From NCBI GenBank assembly GCA_017399945.1, contig JAFQAQ010000004.1, forward strand, positions 124,001 through 188,000: a stretch of DNA of 64,000 nt, read 5' to 3'. This document shows positions 34,235 to 42,941 of the stretch, in pieces. Within the stretch, counting starts at the first letter, position 1. Every line of letters begins with the position of its first letter. Source of the DNA: Clostridia bacterium. Lineage in GTDB: Bacteria > Bacillota > Clostridia > Christensenellales > Borkfalkiaceae. The notes beneath the pieces are model-generated. The model was not told where the DNA came from. It searched no databases and worked only from the letters and a program-made list of their open reading frames with translations. Position numbers and translations under genes: made by a program.

Positions 34235-34981
34235 ATGGAAAATATAAGAGTTATTATTCCAGCTGCAGGAAAAGGTAGCAGATTGCAAAAAGTAGGTGGC
34301 GATATTCCTAAGGCAATGATTTCAATAGGTGATAGACCTATGCTCGAATACGTTTTAGATAACGTTTCTTTTGCCAAAGACAAAGATATTTGTATAGTAG
34401 TTGGTTGTGGCAAAGAAAAAATTATCGAGCATTTTGGAAATCGTTTTATTTACGTTGAACAAAAACAACAACTCGGCACGGGGCACGCCGTTATGGAATG
34501 TGCAAACGAGTTTAAGGACTATGACGGGGACGTTTTAGTTACTTTTGGGGATATGCCCTTGTTTAGAAAAGAAGAAATGCTTGCAATGTGTAGTCAACAC
34601 CAACAAAACGACGCAGACTGCACTATTATGACGGCTGAAAACCCTTCGCTTGAACTTTGGGCGCGTATCGTTCGTGACCAAAACGGACGTTTTTGCAAAA
34701 TAGTTGAAGGAAAAGATTGCACGCCCGAACAAGCAACCATTAAAGAATTGTTCTCCGGCGTTATGGTTTTTGATAGTAAAGCGCTATTCAAAACTCTTCC
34801 AAAAGTTGGGTGCGCTAACGTTCAAAAAGAATATTATTTAACCGAAGTTCTTGAACTTATGGTTAACGATGGATTAAAGGTTGACACCTACTTTACCAAA
34901 GACGGTGACGATCTACGTGGAATCAACACCCCCGAAGACCTTATAATTTGCGAAAAAATCTTAAAACAAAGAATTAAATAA
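34235..34981 (+). CDS. Sugar-1-phosphate nucleotidyltransferase (GlmU-N-like)
   Basis: 248 aa nucleotidyltransferase domain only. IIPAAGKGSRLQKVGGDIPK near 6-25 is the activation loop, LGTGHAVMECANEF near 77-90 and VTFGDMPL near 99-106 correspond to GlmU QLGTaHA and GD. The GlmU acetyltransferase half is missing. After a 1-kinase it most likely makes UDP-GlcNAc or UDP-GalNAc from HexNAc-1-P and UTP. Confidence 0.82.
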   Translation: MENIRVIIPAAGKGSRLQKVGGDIPKAMISIGDRPMLEYVLDNVSFAKDKDICIVVGCGKEKIIEHFGNRFIYVEQKQQLGTGHAVMECANEFKDYDGDVLVTFGDMPLFRKEEMLAMCSQHQQNDADCTIMTAENPSLELWARIVRDQNGRFCKIVEGKDCTPEQATIKELFSGVMVFDSKALFKTLPKVGCANVQKEYYLTEVLELMVNDGLKVDTYFTKDGDDLRGINTPEDLIICEKILKQRIK

Positions 34982-34997
34982 TTATATTCAATAAAAA

Positions 34998-35030
34998 ACA
35001 AAAAAGTCAGGCTTTTGCCTGACTTTTTCT
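34998..35030. terminator. Bidirectional terminator
   Basis: Stem AAAAAGTCAGGC / GCCTGACTTTTT between convergent operons. Confidence 0.85.
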
Positions 35031-35040
35031 TGTTTTTAGA

Positions 35041-36396
35041 TTAAACCAAATCTTCAAGGATTTTTACGCCTTCTTTTATGATGGTTTCGGCAACGCCTGC
35101 TTTATAAGTAGACGACCTTGCTTCGTAACCACCTTCGTCGTAACTATCTTTCATTGGGAAATATCCACGAGAACCGTTGGTTAAGCAAGTTGGGCATATC
35201 ATTTTGTAACCCTTTGCTTGTTTTAATCCCATTCCAATACCGGTGAAGGGTTCGCCTGGGATACCGATAAACGCAACGTCGCCAATCTTGATAGCCGAAA
35301 CGTTTAACGGGAAGAAATCGGGTGCATTTTCCAAACGGATTTTTCTTGCGGCGTCAGCCATCATAGTAGTTAGCATCATACCCTTGTATGGAAGTTCGTC
35401 TCTTCTGCCGTCCTTTACCATACCGTCTATATAACGCGCCTCTTCCATTTCCTCAGGTTTTGGTTTGTTTGATGCAACTTGGGCGATTTGTTCGGTAAAC
35501 TTAATCTCGTTTACGGGCATAAATTCAACCTTTTCATAAACGCTCATTAGAGCGCCTGCAACGACGTTGCCCATATGACGAGAGTGTGCGTAACCACGGG
35601 TTACGTCGTCAAAGTCGTTAAACATTCCGTTAAGGTCACCACCAACGGGTTTTACGTTAACGTGGTTGATATCCCCTTGCGCTCCGTTAAAGAAAATACA
35701 CTTGGTATTATCAACTGCCTTTTCGAAAATTCTTCTGGTAAAGCCCGGCCAGTCTGCCGACGCTTTGTTGTTGCCGATAACGTCTGGATGGTTGCCGTAG
35801 TTGCCGATTACGATATTATCGCCACATTCTCTTTCAAAACGAATAACGTTCACGCTTTCGTCTAAAAGACCGATTGACTTAACGATATCTGGGTTGTTAA
35901 CGCCCGGGTTAGTTTTGGTCGTGCCGTCTTTCATAAGATAACGACGATTAAAACCTATTCTTTCCGCCTTAGAAAAAGCAATGCCCATTCTTGCGGGTTT
36001 TAAGTCGTCAAGCGCGTATACGATTGCGTCTGAAATCTTTTTTAGTACGAAAGAAAAATATTCCTTATCGATATCGTTAGTATATTCTACTACTCTACCA
36101 AAACACGGACCAACGTGGGTGTGGGTGGTGTGAATAAAGATTGCCTCTTTGTCAAGCCCCGTCATTTTAGAAGCGTATTCTCTTGCGCTTTCATAATAAG
36201 CTGTGTCGGCTGCTTCGCTATCGATAGAAACGAGCGCAACCTTAACACCGTCCTTTTCAAGCGCAACGACGTTGATTTCTAAATCGTCTAAAATTGCTTG
36301 GTTTTTACGTTCGTGATAATAACCTTCTAAATGAGCGCCAATCGGTGGGTTGATTTCCACCCTAGAAAACCCTGCTTTTACGTCGTAATTAATCAT
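35041..36396 (-). CDS. Neutral ceramidase-fold (PF04734-like) protein
   Basis: 451 aa without a signal peptide. GFSRVEINPPIGAHLEGYYH at the N-terminus, HTTHTHVGPCFG near 92-103 (zinc ligands) and FFNGAQGDINH near 224 match the N-terminal domain of neutral/alkaline ceramidases. The C-terminal Ig-like domain of true ceramidases is absent. Such shortened proteins are common in Clostridia near sugar genes, and their substrate is unknown. It is the last gene of the nagA2-nagB-like operon, which argues for an N-acyl sugar amide rather than ceramide. Confidence 0.7.
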   Translation of the reverse strand: MINYDVKAGFSRVEINPPIGAHLEGYYHERKNQAILDDLEINVVALEKDGVKVALVSIDSEAADTAYYESAREYASKMTGLDKEAIFIHTTHTHVGPCFGRVVEYTNDIDKEYFSFVLKKISDAIVYALDDLKPARMGIAFSKAERIGFNRRYLMKDGTTKTNPGVNNPDIVKSIGLLDESVNVIRFERECGDNIVIGNYGNHPDVIGNNKASADWPGFTRRIFEKAVDNTKCIFFNGAQGDINHVNVKPVGGDLNGMFNDFDDVTRGYAHSRHMGNVVAGALMSVYEKVEFMPVNEIKFTEQIAQVASNKPKPEEMEEARYIDGMVKDGRRDELPYKGMMLTTMMADAARKIRLENAPDFFPLNVSAIKIGDVAFIGIPGEPFTGIGMGLKQAKGYKMICPTCLTNGSRGYFPMKDSYDEGGYEARSSTYKAGVAETIIKEGVKILEDLV

Positions 36397-36420
36397 TTTA
36401 ATTTCTCCTTTTATAAAAGA

Positions 36421-36446
36421 GCGCCGTTACGTACGGTTGTAACGAC
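36421..36446 (-). other. Intercistronic hairpin
   Basis: CGTTAC / GTAACG stem with an 8-nt loop in the 75-bp gap before the ceramidase-fold gene; on the minus strand it is followed by TCTTTT, so partial termination between the genes is possible. Confidence 0.4.
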
Positions 36447-36471
36447 AGCCCTTTTTATAAATCAAAAGTTA

Positions 36472-37473
36472 TTAATAACCAACCTTTTCCCAACAATCAA
36501 ACGGCGCTGCAAGTTCGTCTGATACGAGAACTTGAGTCTTCATAGTTTGAAGCATAGAACTTGGGATTAAAGGAGTGATAGGTCCGTGAAGAACAAGACG
36601 AGAAGTCATTCTTTGCCAAGAAGAGAAAGTTCCGTTGGTGAGTAATGCGTGAACTTCGATTCTTTCTCTTGCGTTCTTTACGTCAACGGGACCGATGGTT
36701 GCTGCCTTAGGTGGAACGTCTGCAATATAACCCGATTGACCAAATACGCCGTGTAAGGAGTTTTGCGCAACGGTTAATGGATGAAGATCAACGATTCTTG
36801 CTTTCATATTAAGCCATTCGTCGATTTGTTCTTTGGTTGGGGGAACCGCAGGGTCAAATCCCTTGGGGAAGAAATCTGCAACTGGGTCGATAAACGCCAT
36901 GTGTCCGGTCCAACCTGGAGAAGAAGAACAAATATCTGCGCCACCTTCACCACAATCGGTAATCATATCCGAATAGGAGTTGATGTTTGCGTTGGTGGGA
37001 TAGTGTACGTTTTCCATTGGCATACGAAGTTTTTCGTCAATTTGATATACCAAATATTTAAGCATAGAGTGAGCAAAACCTGCTTGATAGGTTTCTGGTG
37101 CAATATTACCGTCTTGGTCAGCCCATTCGTCCATTGCAAATAAATGAACGTTTTTGCAATCTACCTTAAAGTAGTTGATAAGTTGTGCCAAAGGAATATA
37201 GGTATCTGGTTCAGGGTTACCTAAAATAAGGGTGATTTTCTTGCCCTTTTCACTTGCTTCTTTAATTCTTGCAAACAAGGTTGCAATAAGAACTGGGTGT
37301 GGGTTCATCATTACTTTAATGTTGAACTCTGGGTGTTGGTCTGCTTTGGTGTGTTTTTCCAAATCCGTTCCACTAATCTTTCTTAATTTTTCGCAAATTT
37401 CTCTATCCTTAAAAGGAACGAAGCTTGCTGGTTCAAATTTGAAAGTTGTTGCGGGGTCAAAGATTTTGCTCAT
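36472..37473 (-). CDS. Divergent NagB-like (glucosamine-6-phosphate isomerase fold) protein
   Basis: 333 aa, about 80 longer than NagB. LFAMDEWAD near 110 aligns with NagB FNMDEY, and GADICSSSPGWTGHMAFIDP near 177 aligns with the catalytic GxGxDGHIAFNEP loop. The ring-opening His is kept, but the Asp two before it is Thr and the Glu after it is Asp. A 40-aa N-terminal extension and a changed C-terminus are further differences. Its 4-bp overlap with nagA2 shows they work together. The substrate is probably not ordinary GlcN-6-P. Confidence 0.75.
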   Translation of the reverse strand: MSKIFDPATTFKFEPASFVPFKDREICEKLRKISGTDLEKHTKADQHPEFNIKVMMNPHPVLIATLFARIKEASEKGKKITLILGNPEPDTYIPLAQLINYFKVDCKNVHLFAMDEWADQDGNIAPETYQAGFAHSMLKYLVYQIDEKLRMPMENVHYPTNANINSYSDMITDCGEGGADICSSSPGWTGHMAFIDPVADFFPKGFDPAVPPTKEQIDEWLNMKARIVDLHPLTVAQNSLHGVFGQSGYIADVPPKAATIGPVDVKNARERIEVHALLTNGTFSSWQRMTSRLVLHGPITPLIPSSMLQTMKTQVLVSDELAAPFDCWEKVGY

Positions 37474-38609
37474 CTTAATTCTCCTTTAAAAATTGTTTTT
37501 TTAACGTTAAATTTATCGTCAACTATTATTAAGTTGGCGTAGTTACCTTTTTCAATACAGCCGTAGCCTGCTAAATTTACTGCCCTTGCCGGATTATAGG
37601 AAGCAAACCTAAACGCGTCGCAAACCGAACAGCCCATATGAATCATTGCGTTTGCGCAAGCCACGTCTAAGGTAAGACCTGAACCTGCAATTTCACCAGC
37701 CTTATCAAAATGCAAGTCGGTGGCTTCTTCAAATCCCTTTGGAATTGGTCCGTCGCACACGAATTGGTCGGCAATCAACATAATTCTATCGTCGCCTTTT
37801 ATCTTTCTTACAAGCCTTAGCATATAAGGAAGAACGTGCACTCCCATTCTATCGCAAATAAGTTCTGCGTAAATTTCTTTGTTATAGTTAACCGCTTCGT
37901 CCACGCATACCCCACGGCACTCCGAATAATGTGGGATAGTTCCCGTCGCGTTGGTGTGGTGGGTGGCAATTCTTAGTCCGTAAGGAATAAACTTTTCAAC
38001 TTGTTCGGGAGTTGCTTCGCTGTGGGCAACTGCAAATACCACGTTTGGAATAAGTTCTTTTACGTCTTTTACAAACTGGTCTATACCTTCCCTTTCGGGT
38101 GCAAAACACCAAACCTTCGCGGTATCTTTAACGGTTTTTATTACGTCTATATAATCTTCTTTTACTACTGCGTCCTTCCAAACGTTCTTGTCCTTTTCAC
38201 AGCCGAAGTTAGGCGAAAGGTAAGGACCTTCCATATAAAAACCTGCAAAGTTATCAAAATCTCCCTTTTTATTAGCGGTTAAAATTGCGTTTGCAGCGTC
38301 TATATACGCTTTTTTATCAAGGTTATTATAAAGGGCGGGCAACACCGACGTTACGCCGTGCTCGAATAAAAATTCACTGCAATCTTTTGGACTATCGTAT
38401 ATCCATTTATTATCAACGGCGTGGGTATGTATATCTATAAGTCCCGGACCAACGTATTGTCCTTCGGCGTCAATTATTTGGGCGTTTTGGGGAATTTCAA
38501 GGTTTTTTGCCTTGCCAAAATCAACGATTTTATCGCCGTCTAATAAGATTACCCCGTTTGGTATATAATGGTCTTTCATTACGATAGTTGCGTTTACGAT
38601 TGCCTTCAT
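37470..38609 (-). CDS. Second NagA-type N-acetylhexosamine-6-phosphate deacetylase
   Basis: 379 aa amidohydrolase with all metal and catalytic residues visible: GLIDIHTHAVDNKWIYD near 55, GFYMEGPYL near 123, AVAHSEATPEQ near 192, ATHHTNATG near 213 and IADQFVCDG near 277. The two NagA proteins differ around the substrate pocket, so they may deacetylate different sugars (for example GalNAc-6-P and GlcNAc-6-P). First gene of a three-gene operon. Confidence 0.85.
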   Translation of the reverse strand: MKAIVNATIVMKDHYIPNGVILLDGDKIVDFGKAKNLEIPQNAQIIDAEGQYVGPGLIDIHTHAVDNKWIYDSPKDCSEFLFEHGVTSVLPALYNNLDKKAYIDAANAILTANKKGDFDNFAGFYMEGPYLSPNFGCEKDKNVWKDAVVKEDYIDVIKTVKDTAKVWCFAPEREGIDQFVKDVKELIPNVVFAVAHSEATPEQVEKFIPYGLRIATHHTNATGTIPHYSECRGVCVDEAVNYNKEIYAELICDRMGVHVLPYMLRLVRKIKGDDRIMLIADQFVCDGPIPKGFEEATDLHFDKAGEIAGSGLTLDVACANAMIHMGCSVCDAFRFASYNPARAVNLAGYGCIEKGNYANLIIVDDKFNVKKTIFKGELR

Positions 38610-38645
38610 ATATTAACACCAATTCGTTATTTTATAGTTGTATTA

Positions 38646-38674
38646 AGTGTATCACATTTTATAAGTTTTGTCAT
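38646..38674 (-). promoter_or_regulatory. Promoter of the nagA2 operon
   Basis: ATGACA (38669-38674) and TACACT (38646-38651) on the minus strand, 17 bp apart. Confidence 0.6.
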
Positions 38675-38738
38675 TACTTTTGGTAAAAAATCTTTAATGA
38701 TTTTAGCATTTTACGAAAAAGTTTCGTGAACAATTATA

Positions 38739-38767
38739 TTGAATTACTTTTTAACTAGTGATACAAT
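38739..38767 (+). promoter_or_regulatory. Promoter of the 646-aa protein gene
   Basis: TTGAAT (38739-38744) and TACAAT (38762-38767), 17 bp apart. Confidence 0.65.
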
Positions 38768-38771
38768 TATA

Positions 38772-38785
38772 AAAAACTAGTTTTT
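38772..38785. promoter_or_regulatory. Palindromic operator candidate at the start site
   Basis: AAAAACTAGTTTTT is a perfect 14-bp palindrome covering the expected transcription start. A further AACTAGT copy lies in the spacer of the same promoter at 38753-38759. This placement fits a repressor site. Confidence 0.45.
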
Positions 38786-38794
38786 GGAGTTATT

Positions 38795-40735
38795 ATGGAA
38801 CTTATCAACCTATCGATAATGAGTATGAACGCCGATCACATCGACGAAATTTGTCAAGATATAATCTATCAACAACAAAACGGCATTTCATCTATTGCTA
38901 TGCTTATGATGTATTTTGCACCCGAAGGCACTCCTGCCGTTGAAAAGGCAAAAATTTCTTGCAAACTTTTTGATGAGTTTGCAACTCGTCTTGATAAGGC
39001 TGGCGCAAGATACGGCGTGTTAGTTCAGTCTACTATGGGACACATCAACCCACCTGCAACTCCACATCCTTTCCAAAACGTCGTTTCTACAATTACGGGT
39101 GACGAAATAAAAAGCACCTGCTGTCCTTTGGACCAAAACTTTAAAGATTATATGAAAGAGCAAATGAAAGAACTTGCCAAGCATAACCCAGAAATTATTA
39201 TGCTAGACGACGATATCGGTCTTTTATATCGTGGCAACACTCGTGGTTGTTCTTGTCCTTTACACCTAGCAAAAGTAAACGAAAGGCTAGGCACAAACCT
39301 TACCCGTGAACAACTTTTAGAAAAAATGCAAAGCGGTAGTGAAGAAGGCAAACGTATAGAACAAGTTTTCGCCAGAGTTCAAGGGGATAGTTTGGTTGAA
39401 TTCGTTAAATATATCCGTCAAGGTATTGACGAAGTTAACCCCAAACTACAAGGGGCTGTTTCGGGTATTTTGGGTAATTATTGGATGGAATTTAGCAGTG
39501 AAACGGCAGAAGCTTTCCGTGGACAAGGCAATCCCAAAATGATTAGACTTAACGGCGCAGTTTACTGCTCTGAAAGCACGCATTATATGTCAATACGCAT
39601 GTTCCGTTATCAACACCTTATGCATTACGCAGGCAAAGAAAACACCATTTTCCTTGCCGAAACGGACACCTGTCCACACAACAGATATTCCACTAGCGCA
39701 ATTAGATTGCACGCACACTACACTGCTTGTCTTTTAGAAGGGGCGCAAGGCGCAAAACATTGGCTTACCCGTTCTGCATTCGAACCAAAAGCCGGCGTTG
39801 CGTATAGAAAGATTTTATCTAAATATTCTAAGTTTTACCAAGCAGTTGCCGACCTTTATCCACAAATACAGTTCGCTGGATGCCGTATGCCCTTGTTTGG
39901 CAAGATTGATTACGGTTTTTCTTCCAAGAAAAAAGGCGTGCACCCATGCCCTTGGGCTTCTTGTGTGTTAGAACGCATGGGACTTCCAATATATTTCTCT
40001 TCCGAACAAGGTGGCGCGGTGTTTATCGACGACTACTTACCAGAAAGACTAACCAAGGAAGAAATAGAGCCTATATTTAAGGGTACGGTGGTTATGACTT
40101 CTAAGGCGGCTAGAACTCTTATCGAAATGGGTTACGGCGATTATATCGGCGTGGACGTTCAAGATTGGACGGGAAAACCCGTTAATAGAGAAGTTATCGA
40201 CGGCGTTAACGAGCCTAAACAACTTGAAGTTTTACAACTTATTCCAAACAAACAAGGGGTTAAGGAACTTTCCTTTAACTATCATATAGCTTCCGGAAAA
40301 GAACCCGAAAAACTATTCCCTGCCGTTACCGGATATAAAAATAGTTTAGGCGGATATTCGGTTGTGTTCTGTGGAACGCCCGATTCCTTGTTTAATTATT
40401 GGAGTTCGTTCTCTATGTTAAACGGGCTTAGAAAACAACAGTTTATCGATATACTAAACCAACAAGATAACCTACCCGTTTATTATACCGAAGACGTTGA
40501 TATGTATCTTAAAGCAGGTCGTCTAAAAGACGGAACTATCGTTTGCGCTATGATTAACACCGGTCTAGACGAACTTGAAGACTTACCCATTAAAGTTAAC
40601 AAACCGTTTACCAAAATACAAAAACTTAACGAGCTCGGCGAGAGAGTAGATTGCGATTTTGAAATAGTTGACGGAGTGGTTAGAGTAAAAGAAAGAACGC
40701 CTTCTCACCTACCACAAATACTGTTTATATCCTAA
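38795..40735 (+). CDS. Unclassified TIM-barrel glycosidase-like protein
   Basis: 646 aa, no signal peptide. The first 350 residues look like an (alpha/beta)8 barrel: IIMLDDDIGLLYRG near 134 and IFLAETDTCPHNRYS near 285 each put acidic residues at likely strand ends. A C-rich piece (RGCSCPLHLAKVNERLG) follows the first. The middle (about 370-520) reads like a beta-galactosidase trimerisation-type domain, and the last 70 residues like a small beta domain (IVCAMINTGLDELEDLPIKV). This layout recalls GH42-type enzymes, but I do not recognise a family. Genomic position suggests a HexNAc-containing substrate. Confidence 0.55.
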   Translation: MELINLSIMSMNADHIDEICQDIIYQQQNGISSIAMLMMYFAPEGTPAVEKAKISCKLFDEFATRLDKAGARYGVLVQSTMGHINPPATPHPFQNVVSTITGDEIKSTCCPLDQNFKDYMKEQMKELAKHNPEIIMLDDDIGLLYRGNTRGCSCPLHLAKVNERLGTNLTREQLLEKMQSGSEEGKRIEQVFARVQGDSLVEFVKYIRQGIDEVNPKLQGAVSGILGNYWMEFSSETAEAFRGQGNPKMIRLNGAVYCSESTHYMSIRMFRYQHLMHYAGKENTIFLAETDTCPHNRYSTSAIRLHAHYTACLLEGAQGAKHWLTRSAFEPKAGVAYRKILSKYSKFYQAVADLYPQIQFAGCRMPLFGKIDYGFSSKKKGVHPCPWASCVLERMGLPIYFSSEQGGAVFIDDYLPERLTKEEIEPIFKGTVVMTSKAARTLIEMGYGDYIGVDVQDWTGKPVNREVIDGVNEPKQLEVLQLIPNKQGVKELSFNYHIASGKEPEKLFPAVTGYKNSLGGYSVVFCGTPDSLFNYWSSFSMLNGLRKQQFIDILNQQDNLPVYYTEDVDMYLKAGRLKDGTIVCAMINTGLDELEDLPIKVNKPFTKIQKLNELGERVDCDFEIVDGVVRVKERTPSHLPQILFIS

Positions 40736-40742
40736 AATTTAT

Positions 40743-40775
40743 AAAGGTTTTAGTCAAATTGGCTAAAACCTTTTT
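40743..40775 (+). terminator. Terminator
   Basis: Stem AAAGGTTTTAG / CTAAAACCTTT with a T run after the 646-aa gene. Confidence 0.85.
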
Positions 40776-40796
40776 ATTATAAAACTTTTTTAGGGG

Positions 40797-40825
40797 TTTA
40801 CAAAATAGGCTTTTTGTGGTATATT
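40797..40825 (+). promoter_or_regulatory. Promoter of lipoprotein gene
   Basis: TTTACA (40797-40802) and TATATT (40820-40825), 17 bp apart. Confidence 0.75.
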
Positions 40826-40846
40826 TATACTCCAAGGAGATTTGTT

Positions 40847-41968
40847 ATGAAAAGAAGATTAATCAGTATTTTACTATCCGTTTGCACCTTGCTTTGCTGT
40901 GCTTTTTGTCTTAACGGCTGTAAAGACGACGATAAAAGCCAGACTAAAACTTCTCAAATTACCGTGATGGTATTGTCTAGCAACCCGTCCGTTGAACTTA
41001 TCGTTGAAAACGGAAAGGTCGTTACGGCAACCGCTTCTAACGACGAAGGAAACTTTATCCTATCGCAAACCGAGTTTGTTGGTCTAACCCCAAAGCAAGC
41101 AGGCAACGCTTACGCAAAAGTTTGTGTTGACAACGGATTTATCTACGCGCAAACGCAAAATATTACCGTGGAAATTTCCGGCAAGCAAGCTAACGCAACC
41201 TTTGATTCGGTAGAAAAAGAAATAAACGCCGTTTTAAGTGAAGAAGGACTCACTATCTCGGTTAACAAAGATGAACTTACTCCCGAAGAACTTAAAAATA
41301 TGCTTTCGGACGCCCTTCGTCACCTTAACGAGGAGCAAATAAACGCTTTTACTCAAACCCAACTTTATTCTAACCTTTTATCTATTAGAAAGGAAGTTCA
41401 ACAGTTAGACCTTAATACGCAAGAACTTAAAGAAGCGTATTATTCTTCGCGCGCTTATAAAATTATATCGGCAAAACTTAGTTCGTGGGCGCAAACTATT
41501 TCTAGTTTAGACGGTTTTATTGCAAAAGAACAAATCATAAACGCTATCGACGACCTTAACGCAAAAATTTCTTCTTTTTCCTATTCTTACGCAGAATCGT
41601 TTTTGATGGACGGCGAATATAAAACTGCAATCAAAAATTATATTCAAGCTAAAAACCAACAACTTGTTTGGGCAATTAATTCGGGTGAGGTTTCCGAACA
41701 AATCAAGCAAAACGCTCAAAATCTTAAATTGGCTTTAAGCTCGTTAAAAGAACAAACAAAAGAGTTGCTAAACGCTATGCAAGATACAATTAACAGCGCA
41801 ATCAGTTATATTCAAGGTTTAATCGACGGTGTTGCGGTTGTTTCCGGCACCACCTTAAAATTTACTAACGCACAACTTGAATCAGCAATCGCCCAAAATA
41901 AGGAGGCTTTTAAACAAAATTATCAAACGTTCATTGACGAAAACGTTTGGGCGTCCTTACAACCCTAA
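40847..41968 (+). CDS. Lipoprotein with RsgI-like domain
   Basis: 373 aa. The signal peptide (KRR then a hydrophobic core) ends in a lipobox, LNGC, with the lipidated Cys at residue 25. Residues about 38-115 contain SSNPSVELIVENGKVVTATA, very like the DVNPSIEL..N..GKVI.a.A.N.DG stretch of the extracytoplasmic part of RsgI-type anti-sigma factors, but the cytoplasmic and membrane parts are replaced by a lipid anchor. The rest is helical and rich in Ala, Ser, Gln and Asn. AAGGAG precedes the ATG at 40847. It has its own promoter and terminator. Confidence 0.7.
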   Translation: MKRRLISILLSVCTLLCCAFCLNGCKDDDKSQTKTSQITVMVLSSNPSVELIVENGKVVTATASNDEGNFILSQTEFVGLTPKQAGNAYAKVCVDNGFIYAQTQNITVEISGKQANATFDSVEKEINAVLSEEGLTISVNKDELTPEELKNMLSDALRHLNEEQINAFTQTQLYSNLLSIRKEVQQLDLNTQELKEAYYSSRAYKIISAKLSSWAQTISSLDGFIAKEQIINAIDDLNAKISSFSYSYAESFLMDGEYKTAIKNYIQAKNQQLVWAINSGEVSEQIKQNAQNLKLALSSLKEQTKELLNAMQDTINSAISYIQGLIDGVAVVSGTTLKFTNAQLESAIAQNKEAFKQNYQTFIDENVWASLQP

Positions 41969-41991
41969 GTTTAATTAAGTAAATTAAAACT

Positions 41992-42020
41992 AAAAAGACA
42001 AGCAACTGCTTGTCTTTTTT
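41992..42020. terminator. Bidirectional terminator
   Basis: Stem AAAAAGACAAGCA / TGCTTGTCTTTTT between the lipoprotein and araC-type genes. The terminator at 44393 is a close sequence relative. Confidence 0.85.
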
Positions 42021-42035
42021 TATTTTTTTTAAATT

Positions 42036-42842
42036 TTATAGTACGTAGCCTTGCCAAGAACGTTTACGGTATTTTGCAGGGGTAAGCGAATATTCTTTTT
42101 TGAACTGCTTTGTAAAATACGACTGAGACGAAAAGCCACAATCCTGTGCGATTTTTGATATATCGTCGCTTGTATTAGAAAGTTTTTCGCAAGAAAGTTC
42201 TAGCCGTTTTTTTATTATATACTCGCAAGGAGTTTGCCCGAACGTTTGGGAAAACACAAACAGTAAATGTTGTGGCGAATAACCCGCAACAGACGCTAAT
42301 TCGTTTAGCGTGATTTTTCGCTGAAAGTTAACGTTAATATAAGATAGCGCGCTTGATAGCGAGCAATTTCTACTCTGCCCGTGCGCAAGTGCGTAATAGT
42401 TGGGGGACGCGTCCCGTTTAAGACAATATATAATTTCTAATAGCCTTGCAAACACCAACTCGTCGTGTTTGCCGTTAACTAGCGTTAAATGACTGACTAG
42501 CTCGGAAAAAAGGTCTAAATACTCCTTATAGTCAAACACGTTATAACAATCGGGAAGAGCGCAAAGTTCTTTGTAATACGGACTAGATTCTTCCATCTCT
42601 AAATGAAAAAAATAACACTTAAACGGCAATTGACTGTACCCAACACTGTTTGGTTTTCTTAAAAAAACGGTGTCTGCCTTTCTTTCGTAAGCAACGCCGT
42701 TGGTAACGGTTTTTCCACCATTACCTATACAGTATTCAAACTCGAAATACCTTGCCTTTCTTACCTTGCTTTGTTTTGCCTTGGGGTAAAACTCTTCGCT
42801 ATCGTACACCCCGAAATTTACTATTTTGCCTATTTGTATCAT
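42036..42842 (-). CDS. AraC family transcriptional regulator
   Basis: 268 aa from the ATG at 42842. N-terminal cupin-like sensor region (about 1-150) and a C-terminal double helix-turn-helix: LNELASVAGYSPQHLLFVFSQ near 183 and ISKIAQDCGFSSQSYFTKQFKKEYSLTP near 232. It is transcribed divergently from the GH39-like gene, whose promoter has a poor -35, so it probably activates that gene in response to a sugar. The ATG has no ribosome binding site and sits at the predicted start of transcription. Confidence 0.88.
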   Translation of the reverse strand: MIQIGKIVNFGVYDSEEFYPKAKQSKVRKARYFEFEYCIGNGGKTVTNGVAYERKADTVFLRKPNSVGYSQLPFKCYFFHLEMEESSPYYKELCALPDCYNVFDYKEYLDLFSELVSHLTLVNGKHDELVFARLLEIIYCLKRDASPNYYALAHGQSRNCSLSSALSYINVNFQRKITLNELASVAGYSPQHLLFVFSQTFGQTPCEYIIKKRLELSCEKLSNTSDDISKIAQDCGFSSQSYFTKQFKKEYSLTPAKYRKRSWQGYVL

Positions 42843-42848
42843 ATTTAT

Positions 42849-42877
42849 ATTGTACAATAATTTACCCGTTTTTTCAA
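42849..42877 (-). promoter_or_regulatory. Promoter of araC-type gene, giving a leaderless mRNA
   Basis: TTGAAA (42872-42877) and TACAAT (42849-42854) on the minus strand, 17 bp apart; the -10 ends 6 bp before the ATG. Confidence 0.7.
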
Positions 42878-42941
42878 CAATTATCTTAATATAGTACAAA
42901 AAATTCTTTATATAGTTATATACCCATACTCTAATTTTGAC

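Noticed and set aside
36472-37473. Reading the NagB-like protein as a pseudogene
   Set aside because: The frame is intact, has a ribosome binding site, overlaps nagA2 and keeps most active-site positions, so it looks like a functional divergent enzyme.
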